NCBI GenBank assembly: GCA_022824005.1
Contig: JAJEBG010000016.1
Span: 1 to 64,000 of the forward strand
Direction: 5' to 3'
DNA length: 64,000 bases
Source of the DNA: Paracoccaceae bacterium
GTDB lineage: Bacteria; Pseudomonadota; Alphaproteobacteria; Rhodobacterales; Rhodobacteraceae
The position numbers and the translations under genes were made by a program. Positions 17,377 through 26,096 of the stretch are shown here, one piece after another. Position 1 is the stretch's first letter. Every line of letters begins with the position of its first letter. Below the pieces are notes generated by a model that worked only from the letters and a program-made list of their open reading frames with translations, searched no databases and was not told the origin of the DNA.

Positions 17377-17613
17377 TCAAAGGGCAAACATCAACAGCAA
17401 GGCCACGAGGAATGAGAAAATCCCAAACGCTTCAGCAAATGCGATTCCAATGAACAACATCGCCGTCTGTGAGGCCGCTGCTGATGGATTGCGCAACGCG
17501 CCTGACAAGTAGTTGCCAGCCACATTGCCGACACCGATCGCGGCACCGCCCATTCCGATACAGGCAAGACCCGCGCCAATAAAAGCGCCGAGATTTGTGA
17601 GATCACCTTCCAT
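17377..17613 (-). CDS. atpE: ATP synthase Fo subunit c
   Basis: 78-residue proteolipid of the rotor ring with two membrane hairpin helices. The glycine-rich first helix ([21 protein letters not shown]) leads to the polar RNP loop (41-43), and Glu61 in [13 protein letters not shown] is the ion-carrying carboxylate. Residues around Glu61 do not show the Gln/Ser sodium signature, so a proton ring is expected. Sits between a and b' genes. Confidence 0.96.
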   Translation of the reverse strand: MEGDLTNLGAFIGAGLACIGMGGAAIGVGNVAGNYLSGALRNPSAAASQTAMLFIGIAFAEAFGIFSFLVALLLMFAL

Positions 17614-17660
17614 TTCATGACTCCTTATTCATGGTTAAATTGATCGTCTCATCGTTGATC

Positions 17661-18413
17661 CTAGTGGCTCGGATGCAAAGCATCACGGAGGTAGACACAT
17701 GTCAGGATCGTGAACACATAGGCTTGGATAAGCGCCACAAGCAATTCAAGCGCATAGACGGCCGAAATCGCCACAATCGGCACAAAGGCACCAAAACTCA
17801 AGACTCCCGCAAAAGCGGCAAAAACTTTAATCATCGCATGTCCCGCCATCATATTGCCGGCCAATCGAATCGAATGACTCACCGGTCGGACGAAATACGA
17901 CATGACTTCAATGACCGCCAAGACAGGTCGCAATGGCAGCGGCGCCGAGGAAATCCAGAACAGGCCGAAAAAACCCACGCCGTTCTTAACAAAACCCAAC
18001 ACGGTGACAAAGAAAAAGACGGCCAAAGCCAGTGTCGCGGTCACCGCAATATGCGATGTGGTCGTAAAGCTTGAGGGAATCAATCCTAGGATGTTGGAGA
18101 AAGCGATGAACATGAATACCGTCAATATCATAGGAAAATATCGCAATGCATTGGGGCCAGCGACATTCTTAACCATATCCCGGACAAACCGATAGACCAA
18201 CTCGACAATCATCTGGCCTCGCCCCGGAATATCAGCCCGTCGCGCCGTGCCTAGCAGAAAAAAAACCGTCACAGCGGCGACCGAAAGCAACATCCACAAT
18301 GTCACATTGCTTGGCGAATACCATGTCAATGTATCCCCAAAGAGAGGCACTACATTAAACTGGTCCATGGGTTGGATCACCAAGCCCTGATTTTCTTCAG
18401 CGGCCACTTCCAC
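17661..18413 (-). CDS. atpB: ATP synthase Fo subunit a
   Basis: 250-residue multi-span stator subunit that forms the proton half-channels against the c ring. The essential Arg lies in [17 protein letters not shown]. The C-terminal helix pair ([33 protein letters not shown]) holds the conserved Gln and Tyr. The N-terminal QFNVVPLFG is typical of alphaproteobacterial AtpB. Second gene of the Fo operon. Confidence 0.96.
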   Translation of the reverse strand: MEVAAEENQGLVIQPMDQFNVVPLFGDTLTWYSPSNVTLWMLLSVAAVTVFFLLGTARRADIPGRGQMIVELVYRFVRDMVKNVAGPNALRYFPMILTVFMFIAFSNILGLIPSSFTTTSHIAVTATLALAVFFFVTVLGFVKNGVGFFGLFWISSAPLPLRPVLAVIEVMSYFVRPVSHSIRLAGNMMAGHAMIKVFAAFAGVLSFGAFVPIVAISAVYALELLVALIQAYVFTILTCVYLRDALHPSH

Positions 18414-18442
18414 TCGTCCTCAAAACGACAATCGACCAGAGG

Positions 18443-18766
18443 TCAATTTTTTCTTTCATCGGTCGGACCTCTTAGGCTCTCGCTTCTAAACTCACGCGCC
18501 GTGCGCCACATCAAATTCACGCCAGCGGCAAATCCCAACAGGATGAATATGATCATAAAGATCGGCAACATCCCAAAGAGGTGACCCAAGCCATATCCGA
18601 CACCCGCGCCGATCCCGATGCCGGCCACGAGGTCAACCACCATGCGCCATGCGAGATGAGCTTGGCCCGCCGCTCCAGAGTCCCGAATCGTCGGCTGCAA
18701 CTCTTGTCTCGCGTGATCAATCCGGCGTTCAATTGAGTGACTATTCTCGGAGGTGTCAGAGCTCAC
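18443..18766 (-). CDS. atpI: AtpI/AtpZ-type ATP synthase accessory protein
   Basis: 107-residue small membrane protein with two helices (about 42-62 and 67-88; LVAGIGIGAGVGYGLGHLFG is typical). The family is encoded first in Fo operons and is implicated in c-ring assembly or Mg2+ supply. The first 40 residues are polar. First gene of the operon, 29 bases before atpB. Upstream is a 186-base gap to the divergent ArsR gene. Confidence 0.85.
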   Translation of the reverse strand: MSSDTSENSHSIERRIDHARQELQPTIRDSGAAGQAHLAWRMVVDLVAGIGIGAGVGYGLGHLFGMLPIFMIIFILLGFAAGVNLMWRTAREFRSESLRGPTDERKN

Positions 18767-18905
18767 CCATCTGGATTCCTGATATCTATCTTGAACGATG
18801 ACCTACCGATCAGAAATGGCCATGTCAAGTTGAAATTTATGCCCCTATAATCTTGTTTTTATTCACATTTGATCGTTGGTGTACATTTTTTTTCTGAACT
18901 ATTAA

Positions 18906-18921
18906 TCAACTTATTAGTTGA
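18906..18921. promoter_or_regulatory. Candidate ArsR operator
   Basis: Perfect inverted repeat TCAACT-tatt-AGTTGA, 32 bases before the ArsR-type start codon and beside a TATTAT-like box. ArsR regulators usually bind such repeats in their own promoter; assignment is by position only. Confidence 0.35.
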
Positions 18922-18952
18922 ATGTTAATCTTGATTTTATTATCGTGTTGAG

Positions 18953-19330
18953 ATGGATTCTCATCTTGATGTGACGTTCGCGGCTTTGTCGGACCCAACG
19001 CGCCGTCGAATTCTCAAATTGTTGCTGTCGCATGATATGACGGTCACCGACATCGCCGAGGAATTCACTATGACTCTCGCCGGCATCTCAAAACATCTAC
19101 AAATTCTTTCTAAATCGGGGCTCATTTCTCGCCAGCGCCAAGGAAGGAATCATTGGTGCCGCATTGAAATTGACGGACTCGGGATGGCTTTTTCTTGGAT
19201 GCAAGATTTCGGTTTCGTCGACCGGCAGATTCTCAATGCGCTAGAGTGCATCATTGACGACGATGATTCGATTCACTCATCTGCATCAAAACCACAATCT
19301 TCCCATCCCGATCAATCGGCTGAGGATTGA
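18953..19330 (+). CDS. ArsR family winged-helix regulator
   Basis: 125-residue DNA-binding protein. The N-terminal FAALSDPTRRRILKLLL and the recognition segment TDIAEEFTMTLAGISKHLQILSKSGLI are the ArsR/SmtB winged helix. The ELCVCDL metal-binding box of ArsR is absent, so it is more likely of the SdpR or non-metal type. The last 25 residues are Ser/Asp rich. The gene end overlaps the end of the convergent transporter gene by 19 bases. A likely self-operator lies upstream. Effector unknown. Confidence 0.85.
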   Translation: MDSHLDVTFAALSDPTRRRILKLLLSHDMTVTDIAEEFTMTLAGISKHLQILSKSGLISRQRQGRNHWCRIEIDGLGMAFSWMQDFGFVDRQILNALECIIDDDDSIHSSASKPQSSHPDQSAED

Positions 19331-20265
19331 ACCTCGTCGTCTCGCAATAGAAGTATCAAAGCCATTATCGTCACCGCCACTCCCATCAAAATAGCCGTTG
19401 GTGGAAAGTCGCGACTGAGTCCCATCTCCCAAATGATCACCCATGACGGTGTCAGAAACGTATAAGCCATCACCTTGGCGGATGGCAGTCTCATGGCGGC
19501 GTAATTCACCGCCAAGAAGGTCATAGCTGTCGAAATAAGGGTCAAATAGAGGAGGGTCACCCATACGATCAAAGGCAAGGAGAGCCAGTCGGTCATAACG
19601 ATCTCTTGCCAACCATATGCCACCAAAAGGAGCGCACCGGTCAATGCCATTCCGAGAACAAACAGGGCCGGCGACTCGCCTCGATTAAGAAAGCGCATGA
19701 GAGGTGTGTAGAGAGCATGGGCTATGCAACCGATAAAGAAAACCGCTTCTCCCGAGCCGATCTCGAAAGCGAGCAACGCCAATAAATCGGCTCGGAATAT
19801 TACCCATAATGCGCCCATTGTTCCAATCAGCAAAGCGAATGCTGTTCTCAGAGACACAGATTGCCGCAGCAAAATCCAAGCAAAAAATCCAGCCATCATC
19901 GGAGTCAAAGTAAAGACAGCGCTCATCGATACGGCTGAGGCCGTCTTCAACCCTTCAAACATGAGAACAAAGTAGGCGGCCATAAGGGCACCACAAATGG
20001 CAAATCGCCAAAAAGCGGCGATATCTTTCCATCTCATCCCACGGCCACTGAAGGCGGCGATCAGCCACATGATGGGAATGGTTCCCAAGAAACGCGCCGC
20101 CGTGATCGCCACGGGATCAATCTCATTGGCGGCAAGACTGCCCAAACTGAAAGAACCCGCGATACCAAGAGAGAACGCCAACATGGCCAAATGTCCACGT
20201 GTTGTTTGACTGAATGAAACGATAATTGATCTCCGCCTCGCTGATGCCCGTACCACCTTTACCAA
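19312..20265 (-). CDS. DMT superfamily transporter (EamA)
   Basis: 317-residue integral membrane protein with two EamA repeats and about ten hydrophobic helices. The first repeat includes AANEIDPVAITAARFLGTIP; the second repeat includes KVMAYTFLTPSWVIIWE, typical of drug/metabolite exporters. Export of an amino acid or metabolite is possible but the substrate cannot be inferred. Convergent and overlapping with the ArsR gene, so control by that regulator is not implied by the arrangement. Confidence 0.85.
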   Translation of the reverse strand: MVKVVRASARRRSIIVSFSQTTRGHLAMLAFSLGIAGSFSLGSLAANEIDPVAITAARFLGTIPIMWLIAAFSGRGMRWKDIAAFWRFAICGALMAAYFVLMFEGLKTASAVSMSAVFTLTPMMAGFFAWILLRQSVSLRTAFALLIGTMGALWVIFRADLLALLAFEIGSGEAVFFIGCIAHALYTPLMRFLNRGESPALFVLGMALTGALLLVAYGWQEIVMTDWLSLPLIVWVTLLYLTLISTAMTFLAVNYAAMRLPSAKVMAYTFLTPSWVIIWEMGLSRDFPPTAILMGVAVTIMALILLLRDDEVQSSAD

Positions 20266-20574
20266 CCCACCTTAGAAAACAACAATCGGCCACAGTTTCG
20301 TGATGACGCAAGGCGAATGTGGCAACGTTTGGATCAAGGGTAAAACACTAGGCCCTATTGACTGAACGGGAATAAACATTAGAATAACAATTATCAATAA
20401 AGGTTTTGAGCGTCAGAAGGCCTCGCCTCTTTATCAGGGTGAGGTCACCATCCGCCAGCGAGTCTCGCCCGCGGGTGCAGAAGAGTCGTGAGGCTTGGCT
20501 CCATCACGACGCCAATTATTTGATGGCGGTCTGTCGCTTTGCGGCTCAACCGCTCAATAGGGGTAAAACGCTGA
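20266..20574. other. Intergenic region upstream of ffh
   Basis: 309 bases between the divergent DMT transporter and ffh. It contains one clear 7-bp hairpin, GTCGTGA/TCACGAC (20485-20510), about 65 bases before the ffh ATG and not followed by a T run, so it may be part of the ffh leader. I looked for a 4.5S RNA and saw none of its conserved tetraloop region. No tRNA or ORF is seen. Confidence 0.5.
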
Positions 20575-22035
20575 ATGTTTGATCATCTTTCCGACCGACT
20601 GTCGGGAATATTCAATAATCTGACTCGCCGCGGGGCTTTGTCAGAACGCGAAGTGACTGAGGCGATGCGCGAAATTCGTGTCGCGCTGCTTGAAGCTGAT
20701 GTGGCACTCCCTGTCGTCAAATCGTTTGTCCGAACGGCCACGCGAAAAGCCACAGGCCAAGCCGTCATGAAATCTATTTCACCAGCCGATATGGTGATCA
20801 AGATCGTCCATGACGAGATTGTCCGATTGTTGGAAGGCGACCAAGATTCGAGCCATGAGATGCGTATTGATCAACCCCCGGCGACAATATTGATGGTCGG
20901 ATTGCAGGGGTCGGGCAAGACCACCTCATCGGTGAAAATCGCAAAATGGTTAAACAAACGCCAGCAAAAACGGGTGCTGATGGCGTCACTTGATACGCGT
21001 CGGCCCGCCGCTATGGAACAACTGAAAGTTTTAGGTGAGCAGGCGGAAATCGACACTTTGCCGATATTTGAGGGTCTCAAGCCCACAAAAATTGCCGAAC
21101 GGGCTATTAAGCGCAGCGAGATTGGAGGCTATGATACCCTTATCCTTGATACGGCTGGGCGCATGCATGTCGATCAGGAAATGATGCAAGAAGTCATTGA
21201 TATCCGGACCCTGTCTAAACCCCGTGAAACCCTTCTCGTTTTGGACGGACTGACCGGCCAAGATGCGGTCAATACAGCGGCGGAGTTTGACCAACAATTG
21301 GGAATTTCTGGTGTTGTTTTGACGAGAATGGAAGGTGATGGTCGTGGTGGCGCGGCCCTGAGTATGCGTGCCGTGACAGGCAAACCCATCCGCTTCGTCG
21401 GCACGGGCGAAAAAATCGGCGATATTGAGAAATTTGACTCACGGCAAATGGCGGACCGTATATTGGGAATGGGTGACATCGTTGCCCTTGTTGAAAAGGC
21501 TTCAGAAGTCTTTGCGGCCGAATCTCAAGAGCGAATGAAGCGACGTTTGGAGCGTGGTGTGTTTACCTTAAATGATTTTCGCCGCCATTTGGAATCAATG
21601 GAAAAAATGGGGGGATTGGGGAAAATGCTGTCCCTCTTACCAGGGGCCAAGGGTATCGCGGCCAAAGCTGAAGCGGCTGGCGTCGACGACAATTTCGTCC
21701 GATGTCAAATCGCCATCATCAACTCCATGACCAAGACTGAGAGATTGAAACCTTCAATCCTTCAAGCGAGCCGGCGGCGGCGGATCGCGGCCGGGTGCGG
21801 GCAAAATGTATCGGATGTTAATCGTTTGATGAAAACCCATCTGGCGATGTCAAAGATGGTCAAGACGATGGCCAAGAAAGACAAACGAGGATTTGGCGCG
21901 ATGATGTCGAGTCTCGGACTCTTGGGAAAGAAAGACAATAATCAGATGGTTGAACAATTGTTGAATCAGACGAACCCCGGCTTACCCGGACAAAGTTTGT
22001 CGAACATCAATCATCCATTGAGTGGAAAATCATGA
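20575..22035 (+). CDS. ffh: Signal recognition particle protein Ffh
   Basis: 486-residue SRP GTPase that, with 4.5S RNA, delivers nascent membrane proteins to FtsY. Domain order is N (1-90), G (about 95-300) with the P loop GLQGSGKTTSSVKIA, DTAGRM and TRMEGDGRGG, then the Met-rich M domain with RRRRIAAGCGQNVSDVNRLMK, the RNA-binding helix. First gene of a six- or seven-gene plus-strand operon; overlaps the chorismate mutase gene by four bases. Confidence 0.97.
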   Translation: MFDHLSDRLSGIFNNLTRRGALSEREVTEAMREIRVALLEADVALPVVKSFVRTATRKATGQAVMKSISPADMVIKIVHDEIVRLLEGDQDSSHEMRIDQPPATILMVGLQGSGKTTSSVKIAKWLNKRQQKRVLMASLDTRRPAAMEQLKVLGEQAEIDTLPIFEGLKPTKIAERAIKRSEIGGYDTLILDTAGRMHVDQEMMQEVIDIRTLSKPRETLLVLDGLTGQDAVNTAAEFDQQLGISGVVLTRMEGDGRGGAALSMRAVTGKPIRFVGTGEKIGDIEKFDSRQMADRILGMGDIVALVEKASEVFAAESQERMKRRLERGVFTLNDFRRHLESMEKMGGLGKMLSLLPGAKGIAAKAEAAGVDDNFVRCQIAIINSMTKTERLKPSILQASRRRRIAAGCGQNVSDVNRLMKTHLAMSKMVKTMAKKDKRGFGAMMSSLGLLGKKDNNQMVEQLLNQTNPGLPGQSLSNINHPLSGKS

Positions 22036-22346
22036 CCGACGCAGAGAACAACAAAGTGATGATGAGATTGGCTAATCATCGTGACTCGATTGATCGGCTT
22101 GATGCTATCTTGATCTACACATTGGGAGAGCGTTTCAAGCACACGCAAGCGATTGGGAAACTGAAAGCGGATCACGGATTGCCGACCGCCGATTCTGACC
22201 GCGAAGCCAAACAAGTGGCACGTTTGCAACATTTAGCAAAAAGTGCCGGGGTCGATCCAAATTTTGCCAAGAAGATCATCAGCTTCATCATTGAAGAAGT
22301 GATCCGCCATCACATCCAATGCAAAGAAAATTCGCGAACTCGTTGA
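22032..22346 (+). CDS. Chorismate mutase (AroQ type)
   Basis: 104-residue all-helical chorismate mutase converting chorismate to prephenate for Phe and Tyr synthesis. The AroQ pattern is seen in HRDSIDRLDAILIYTLGERF, with the Arg of the first helix, and in AIGKLKADHGLPTADSDREAKQVARL, with the catalytic Lys. Placement between ffh and rpsP is the usual alphaproteobacterial arrangement. Its ATG overlaps the ffh stop. Confidence 0.88.
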   Translation: MTDAENNKVMMRLANHRDSIDRLDAILIYTLGERFKHTQAIGKLKADHGLPTADSDREAKQVARLQHLAKSAGVDPNFAKKIISFIIEEVIRHHIQCKENSRTR

Positions 22347-22574
22347 ACAATGATAAACAGACTCCTCGCCACGCAATTCACAATCCGATATCTAACGGAG
22401 CCATCTCCCTCCGGGAAAATATTTCGACTGCGCCCGTCTAAATGGGGGTGGGCTGCAAGCCAGAGTCAATGCTGACGATCGAGAAAAAATATGATGGGAT
22501 CAGACCCGCTTCTTCGTCACCAATGATGGTTCATCTAAACTAGACAACCTCTTCAAACAAAGGAGAACTGATAA

Positions 22575-22880
22575 ATGGCTATGAAAATTCGCCTGGCTCG
22601 TGGTGGTTCAAAAAAACGGCCCATATATCGCATCGTGGCCGCCGATTCGCGCATGCCACGAGATGGCCGATTTATTGAAAAACTTGGCACCTATCATCCG
22701 ATGCTTCCAAAGGATGATGAGCACCGCGTGAATATGGATACTGACCGAATCAAACATTGGCTGGGTCAAGGAGCCAAGCCCACTGACCGAGTCGCCCGAA
22801 TGCTCGAGATGGCAGGAATTTTGGAAAAGCGAGAGCGAAACAATCCCAAAAGAGCGGTTCCTAGAACCAAGGAAAATTAG
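22575..22880 (+). CDS. rpsP: 30S ribosomal protein S16
   Basis: 101-residue S16, an early assembly protein of the 30S body. [37 protein letters not shown] is diagnostic. AAAGGAGAA lies about 7 bases before the ATG. A 228-base gap separates it from the chorismate mutase gene and could hold its own promoter, though none is clear. Confidence 0.97.
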   Translation: MAMKIRLARGGSKKRPIYRIVAADSRMPRDGRFIEKLGTYHPMLPKDDEHRVNMDTDRIKHWLGQGAKPTDRVARMLEMAGILEKRERNNPKRAVPRTKEN

Positions 22881-22936
22881 GGATATTTTTGCAAGGTGCA
22901 GAAAGCGATCTTCTGCGGCCTGGGCCCCACTATGGA

Positions 22937-23479
22937 ATGGCGACAATGAATGTTGAACACTCAAAAGACACAATGCTGGCGCACCTGATCTGTGTGGGCG
23001 CATTTGCTGGGGCACATGGGGTTCATGGACACGTCAAAATCAAAAGCTTTTGCGCCTCCCCTGAAGCGCTTGCGACCTATCAACCTCTGGTGGACGAGAC
23101 GAACGAACGCCAATTCAAATTTCGAATCGTGCGTCAATTGGAATCATATCTGGTAGCCGAGGTTGAGGGATTGGACACTCGTGAAGAGGCGCAGAACCTG
23201 CGTGGGTTGCGTCTATTTGCCCATCGTGCGCGGTTCCCGAAAGTTGAAGACGACGAATTTTATCACGCTGATTTGGTTGGCCTCACGATTATTGACACAA
23301 CGGGGCAAACGATTGGAACAATCAAGGCCGTGTCGAATTTCGGAGCCGGCGACTTTCTCGAAATTGAGAATCATAAGAATGGATACTCGGACCCCATTCC
23401 TTTCACTCGGGCTCGGGTTCCAATCGTCGACATTGCCAGAGGTCAGGTGGTCGTCGAATCGATCCAAGCAGAGGGTTGA
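22937..23479 (+). CDS. rimM: Ribosome maturation factor RimM
   Basis: About 180-residue 16S processing factor that binds S19 and helps mature the 30S head. The N-terminal RimM domain shows GAFAGAHGVHGHVKIKSF; the C-terminal PRC-barrel part shows FYHADLVGL and GAGDFLEIENHKNG. The track start at 22889 is TTG. ATGs at 22937, 22946 and 22973 are all possible; I chose 22937 without strong ribosome-binding evidence. Lies between rpsP and trmD as in most proteobacteria. Confidence 0.92.
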   Translation: MATMNVEHSKDTMLAHLICVGAFAGAHGVHGHVKIKSFCASPEALATYQPLVDETNERQFKFRIVRQLESYLVAEVEGLDTREEAQNLRGLRLFAHRARFPKVEDDEFYHADLVGLTIIDTTGQTIGTIKAVSNFGAGDFLEIENHKNGYSDPIPFTRARVPIVDIARGQVVVESIQAEG

Positions 23480-23503
23480 TTCGGCTCATCGCGGTGAAAC
23501 CTC

Positions 23504-24271
23504 ATGGTCATGTCAAACCCGTCATCCAAACGACCTTGGAAAGCCAAGGTTATCACATTGTTTCCCGAGTTATTTCCTGGCCCGCTCGGTTGTTCACTCG
23601 CTGGCAAAGCTTTGCGAGATCACCTTTGGCAGTTGGAAACCATCGACTTGCGACCATTTGGCACGGGCCGACACCAGACGGTAGACGAACGCCCTACGGG
23701 AGGAGGACCGGGGATGGTCTTTCGCCCAGATGTCGTCGCATCGGCGCTCGAGTCGGCCGCTGACGAGACACCTAGCGATCGAGACTTATGGCCCATCGTC
23801 TACTTGTCTCCACGTGGCATTCCATTGCATCAATCACATGTTGAAACGTGGGCGACGGGACAGGGAATAACGCTTCTGTGCGGCCGTTTTGAAGGCGTTG
23901 ATGAGCGGGTCATCCATCATTTTGGTCTCACTGAGATTTCTCTTGGAGATTATATTTTGTCGGGTGGGGAAATCGCGGCTTTTGCCTTGATTGATGCCGT
24001 CATTAGGCTTATACCCGAAGTTCTTGGCAACTCGGCATCGACAATAGAGGAATCCCACACATCCAAATTGTTGGAGTATCCTCAATATACTCATCCTCGC
24101 GTTTGGCGTGGTATTGAGGTGCCTCAGATTTTGTTTTCAGGCAACCACGCTGAAATCGCTCAATGGCGAAAGTCCCAGGCGAGATGTGCCACTCGGCGGC
24201 GGCGGCCGGACCTTTGGCAAGCCTACTGTGGCCAAGACAACAAAGCGGTTGATGGCAAGTCCGACAATTGA
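23504..24271 (+). CDS. trmD: tRNA (guanine-N1)-methyltransferase TrmD
   Basis: 255-residue SPOUT methyltransferase that makes m1G37 in tRNAs and prevents +1 frameshifting. The knot region is visible in LLCGRFEGVDERVIHHFGLTEISLGDYILSGGE, with RPTGGGPGMVFRPD earlier. The C-terminal domain (SHTSKLLEYPQYTHPRVWRGIEVP) has the catalytic-region residues. Starts 24 bases after rimM; an ATG two codons downstream is an alternative start. Confidence 0.96.
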   Translation: MVMSNPSSKRPWKAKVITLFPELFPGPLGCSLAGKALRDHLWQLETIDLRPFGTGRHQTVDERPTGGGPGMVFRPDVVASALESAADETPSDRDLWPIVYLSPRGIPLHQSHVETWATGQGITLLCGRFEGVDERVIHHFGLTEISLGDYILSGGEIAAFALIDAVIRLIPEVLGNSASTIEESHTSKLLEYPQYTHPRVWRGIEVPQILFSGNHAEIAQWRKSQARCATRRRRPDLWQAYCGQDNKAVDGKSDN

Positions 24272-24304
24272 AATGAGACGTGTGAATGAAAGTGAGAATG
24301 AGCG

Positions 24305-24700
24305 ATGGATGCAATTGCACAATTTGAGGCCAATCAAGTGGCTGAACTCGGTCACGAAATCCCTGACTTCAAAGCTGGAGATACGATCCGTGTCGGGTTT
24401 AAGGTCACCGAAGGGACGCGAGTCCGTATTCAAAATTATGAGGGTGTGTGCATCTCTCGGAAAGGTGGAGGTGGCATAGGCGGCTCGTTCACGGTGCGGA
24501 AAATTTCATTTGGTGAGGGTGTAGAGCGTATATTTCCGTTGCATTCGACCAATATTGAATCGATCACCGTCGTTCGGCGAGGACGCGTGCGCCGCTCCAA
24601 ACTCTACTATCTTCGAGAACGTCGCGGCAAGGCGGCGCGAATCGTTGAGCAGACAGATTATCGGCCGCTTAAGCCTAAAACGAATGAGGGAGAATCATGA
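24305..24700 (+). CDS. rplS: 50S ribosomal protein L19
   Basis: 131-residue L19, located at the 30S-50S interface. [29 protein letters not shown] and [20 protein letters not shown] are diagnostic. The C-terminal tail (about 15 residues past RGKAARI) is typical of alphaproteobacteria. Overlaps rpmE by four bases. Confidence 0.97.
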   Translation: MDAIAQFEANQVAELGHEIPDFKAGDTIRVGFKVTEGTRVRIQNYEGVCISRKGGGGIGGSFTVRKISFGEGVERIFPLHSTNIESITVVRRGRVRRSKLYYLRERRGKAARIVEQTDYRPLKPKTNEGES

Positions 24701-24918
24701 AAAAAGACATTCACCCAGACTATCACGAGATTGATGTGAAACTGACCAATGGCGAAGTCATTCAAATGAAATCAACCTATGGTCAAAAGGGCGATCAACT
24801 CTCTCTTGATATTGACCCATCCGTCCATCCCGCTTGGACGGGCGGCGGTGTCCATTTGATGGACAGTGGCGGACGGGTTTCACGCTTCAAGAAGAAATAT
24901 TCGGGTCTTGGATTTTGA
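24697..24918 (+). CDS. rpmE: 50S ribosomal protein L31
   Basis: 73-residue L31. The start [12 protein letters not shown] and the end [11 protein letters not shown] are standard. It has no cysteines, so it is the zinc-free (C-minus) form common in alphaproteobacteria. Translationally coupled to rplS and the last gene of the ffh operon. No strong terminator is visible before the convergent tRNA. Confidence 0.95.
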   Translation: MKKDIHPDYHEIDVKLTNGEVIQMKSTYGQKGDQLSLDIDPSVHPAWTGGGVHLMDSGGRVSRFKKKYSGLGF

Positions 24919-24974
24919 CCGTTTGGCGCGGCCGATTCTCCTCTTGAGACTACGAAATCGTTGAGAAGATTGAA

Positions 24975-25050
24975 TGGCGCGCTGGGAGGGATTCGAACCC
25001 CCGGCCCCTTGATTCGTAGTCAAGTACTCTATCCACTGAGCTACCAGCGC
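24975..25050 (-). tRNA. tRNA-Arg (anticodon ACG)
   Basis: The minus strand folds as a complete cloverleaf: acceptor GCGCTGG/CCAGCGC, D arm AGCTCAGTGGATAGAGT, anticodon stem CTTGA/TCAAG with loop CTACGAA, and T arm GGGTTCGAATCCC. Anticodon ACG (wobble A likely edited to inosine) reads CGU, CGC and CGA. The 3' CCA is encoded (24975-24977). Confidence 0.97.
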
Positions 25051-25173
25051 AAAACTTCATAGCCAAGCGTTGCCGTGATTGCAACCACTGGCAAGACCAC
25101 AAGAGCCTCTCGATTGGATGCCCCGTCAATGAAATCACGGCTGACATCTCTCTACTTGGTCAATCATCCATCA

Positions 25174-25956
25174 TCACCGAGCCACCTTTTTAAGTTGAGT
25201 ATAAGGGACACGCCAATCGCCTGCGCTCGTCCGAACTTTTGCTGTCTTGGGATTCATTCGTGAGATTTTTCCCGTATATCGACGTTGGCGAGCCAAAAAT
25301 TCAACCCAATCACCCACTTGAATCGTGGCCTTCTTGACATCAATTTGCTGCTGAATCTCTTCCTTGCTTAACGATGAGTAGCAGCGAATGGGCCGTGCGC
25401 CAATCTGCTTGGCCATGGCTTGCCATTTTGGCCCATGACCGGCGGCGTGACCGGCCCGTGCGTGAGCAATTTCATGAAGAATTGTGTCCTTATTCTCGCT
25501 TGTCGAAAGACGTATGGCGTGCGGCAAACTCAATTTAATCCGTTTCTTTTTACTGTCGCAACTTCCTAACCACGACTTGGCTGAAGAAAATTCCAAGTCC
25601 CAACTGGCTAGATCATATTTGTCCATTAATCGCCGCGCCTCAATCGCCGTTTGGCGTAATCGCTGGGCGCGAGGAAAACGCTGGCTTGCGGTCGCCGAAC
25701 ACGCGTGATCAAGACGATGATAGGAAATATCCCATTTTTCATGCCCACACAGCAATGAAGCTCGACTTGGTTTGAGTTTGATAATCTCCCCTAGCCTTAA
25801 TCGGCCTCGCCGATCCTTAAACTCCACTTTGTCATGAACATCAAAGAAGGCTCTCGCCGAATCCCTTCCCAAACAAATACGATTAAGTGAGCCTTTTGTG
25901 TCATTCATCAATTGCTCGATGAATTGCCTTGTCGATACGCGCGGCTCTTCTGTCAT
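25174..25956 (-). CDS. SprT-like zinc metalloprotease flanked by two matching beta-rich modules
   Basis: 260-residue protein. The central domain (about 92-195) is SprT-like, with the zinc motif HEIAHARAGH (161-170) and AGHGPKWQAMA after it. Residues 40-85 (VHDKVEFKDRRGRLRLGEI...) and 214-259 (VGDWVEFLARQRRYTGKI...) match each other in spacing and pattern, so the protease domain sits between two copies of a small barrel-like module resembling KOW/Tudor/SH3 folds. SprT/Spartan proteases cleave DNA-protein crosslinks in other organisms; such a role here is inference. I used the ATG at 25956 with GGGG upstream instead of the TTG at 25986. Confidence 0.75.
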   Translation of the reverse strand: MTEEPRVSTRQFIEQLMNDTKGSLNRICLGRDSARAFFDVHDKVEFKDRRGRLRLGEIIKLKPSRASLLCGHEKWDISYHRLDHACSATASQRFPRAQRLRQTAIEARRLMDKYDLASWDLEFSSAKSWLGSCDSKKKRIKLSLPHAIRLSTSENKDTILHEIAHARAGHAAGHGPKWQAMAKQIGARPIRCYSSLSKEEIQQQIDVKKATIQVGDWVEFLARQRRYTGKISRMNPKTAKVRTSAGDWRVPYTQLKKVAR

Positions 25957-26096
25957 TTGTCTGCCCCTGAAGCCAAATTGTCCCAAGAGGGGGCTGGCCG
26001 AAACAAAATCCTGATTGGATTTTTTTGGATCGGTTAGTCGGCCCCCCTTATGGATGCTCTTTCGGAGTGATGCATGAGATTTTCAAAAGGCATGCG

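Noticed and set aside
20266-20574. Possible 4.5S RNA gene next to ffh
   Set aside because: The conserved SRP RNA tetraloop region is not present; only an unrelated 7-bp hairpin is seen.
23163-23684. 173-residue ORF spanning the rimM-trmD junction
   Set aside because: Out-of-frame overlap of two well-supported genes.
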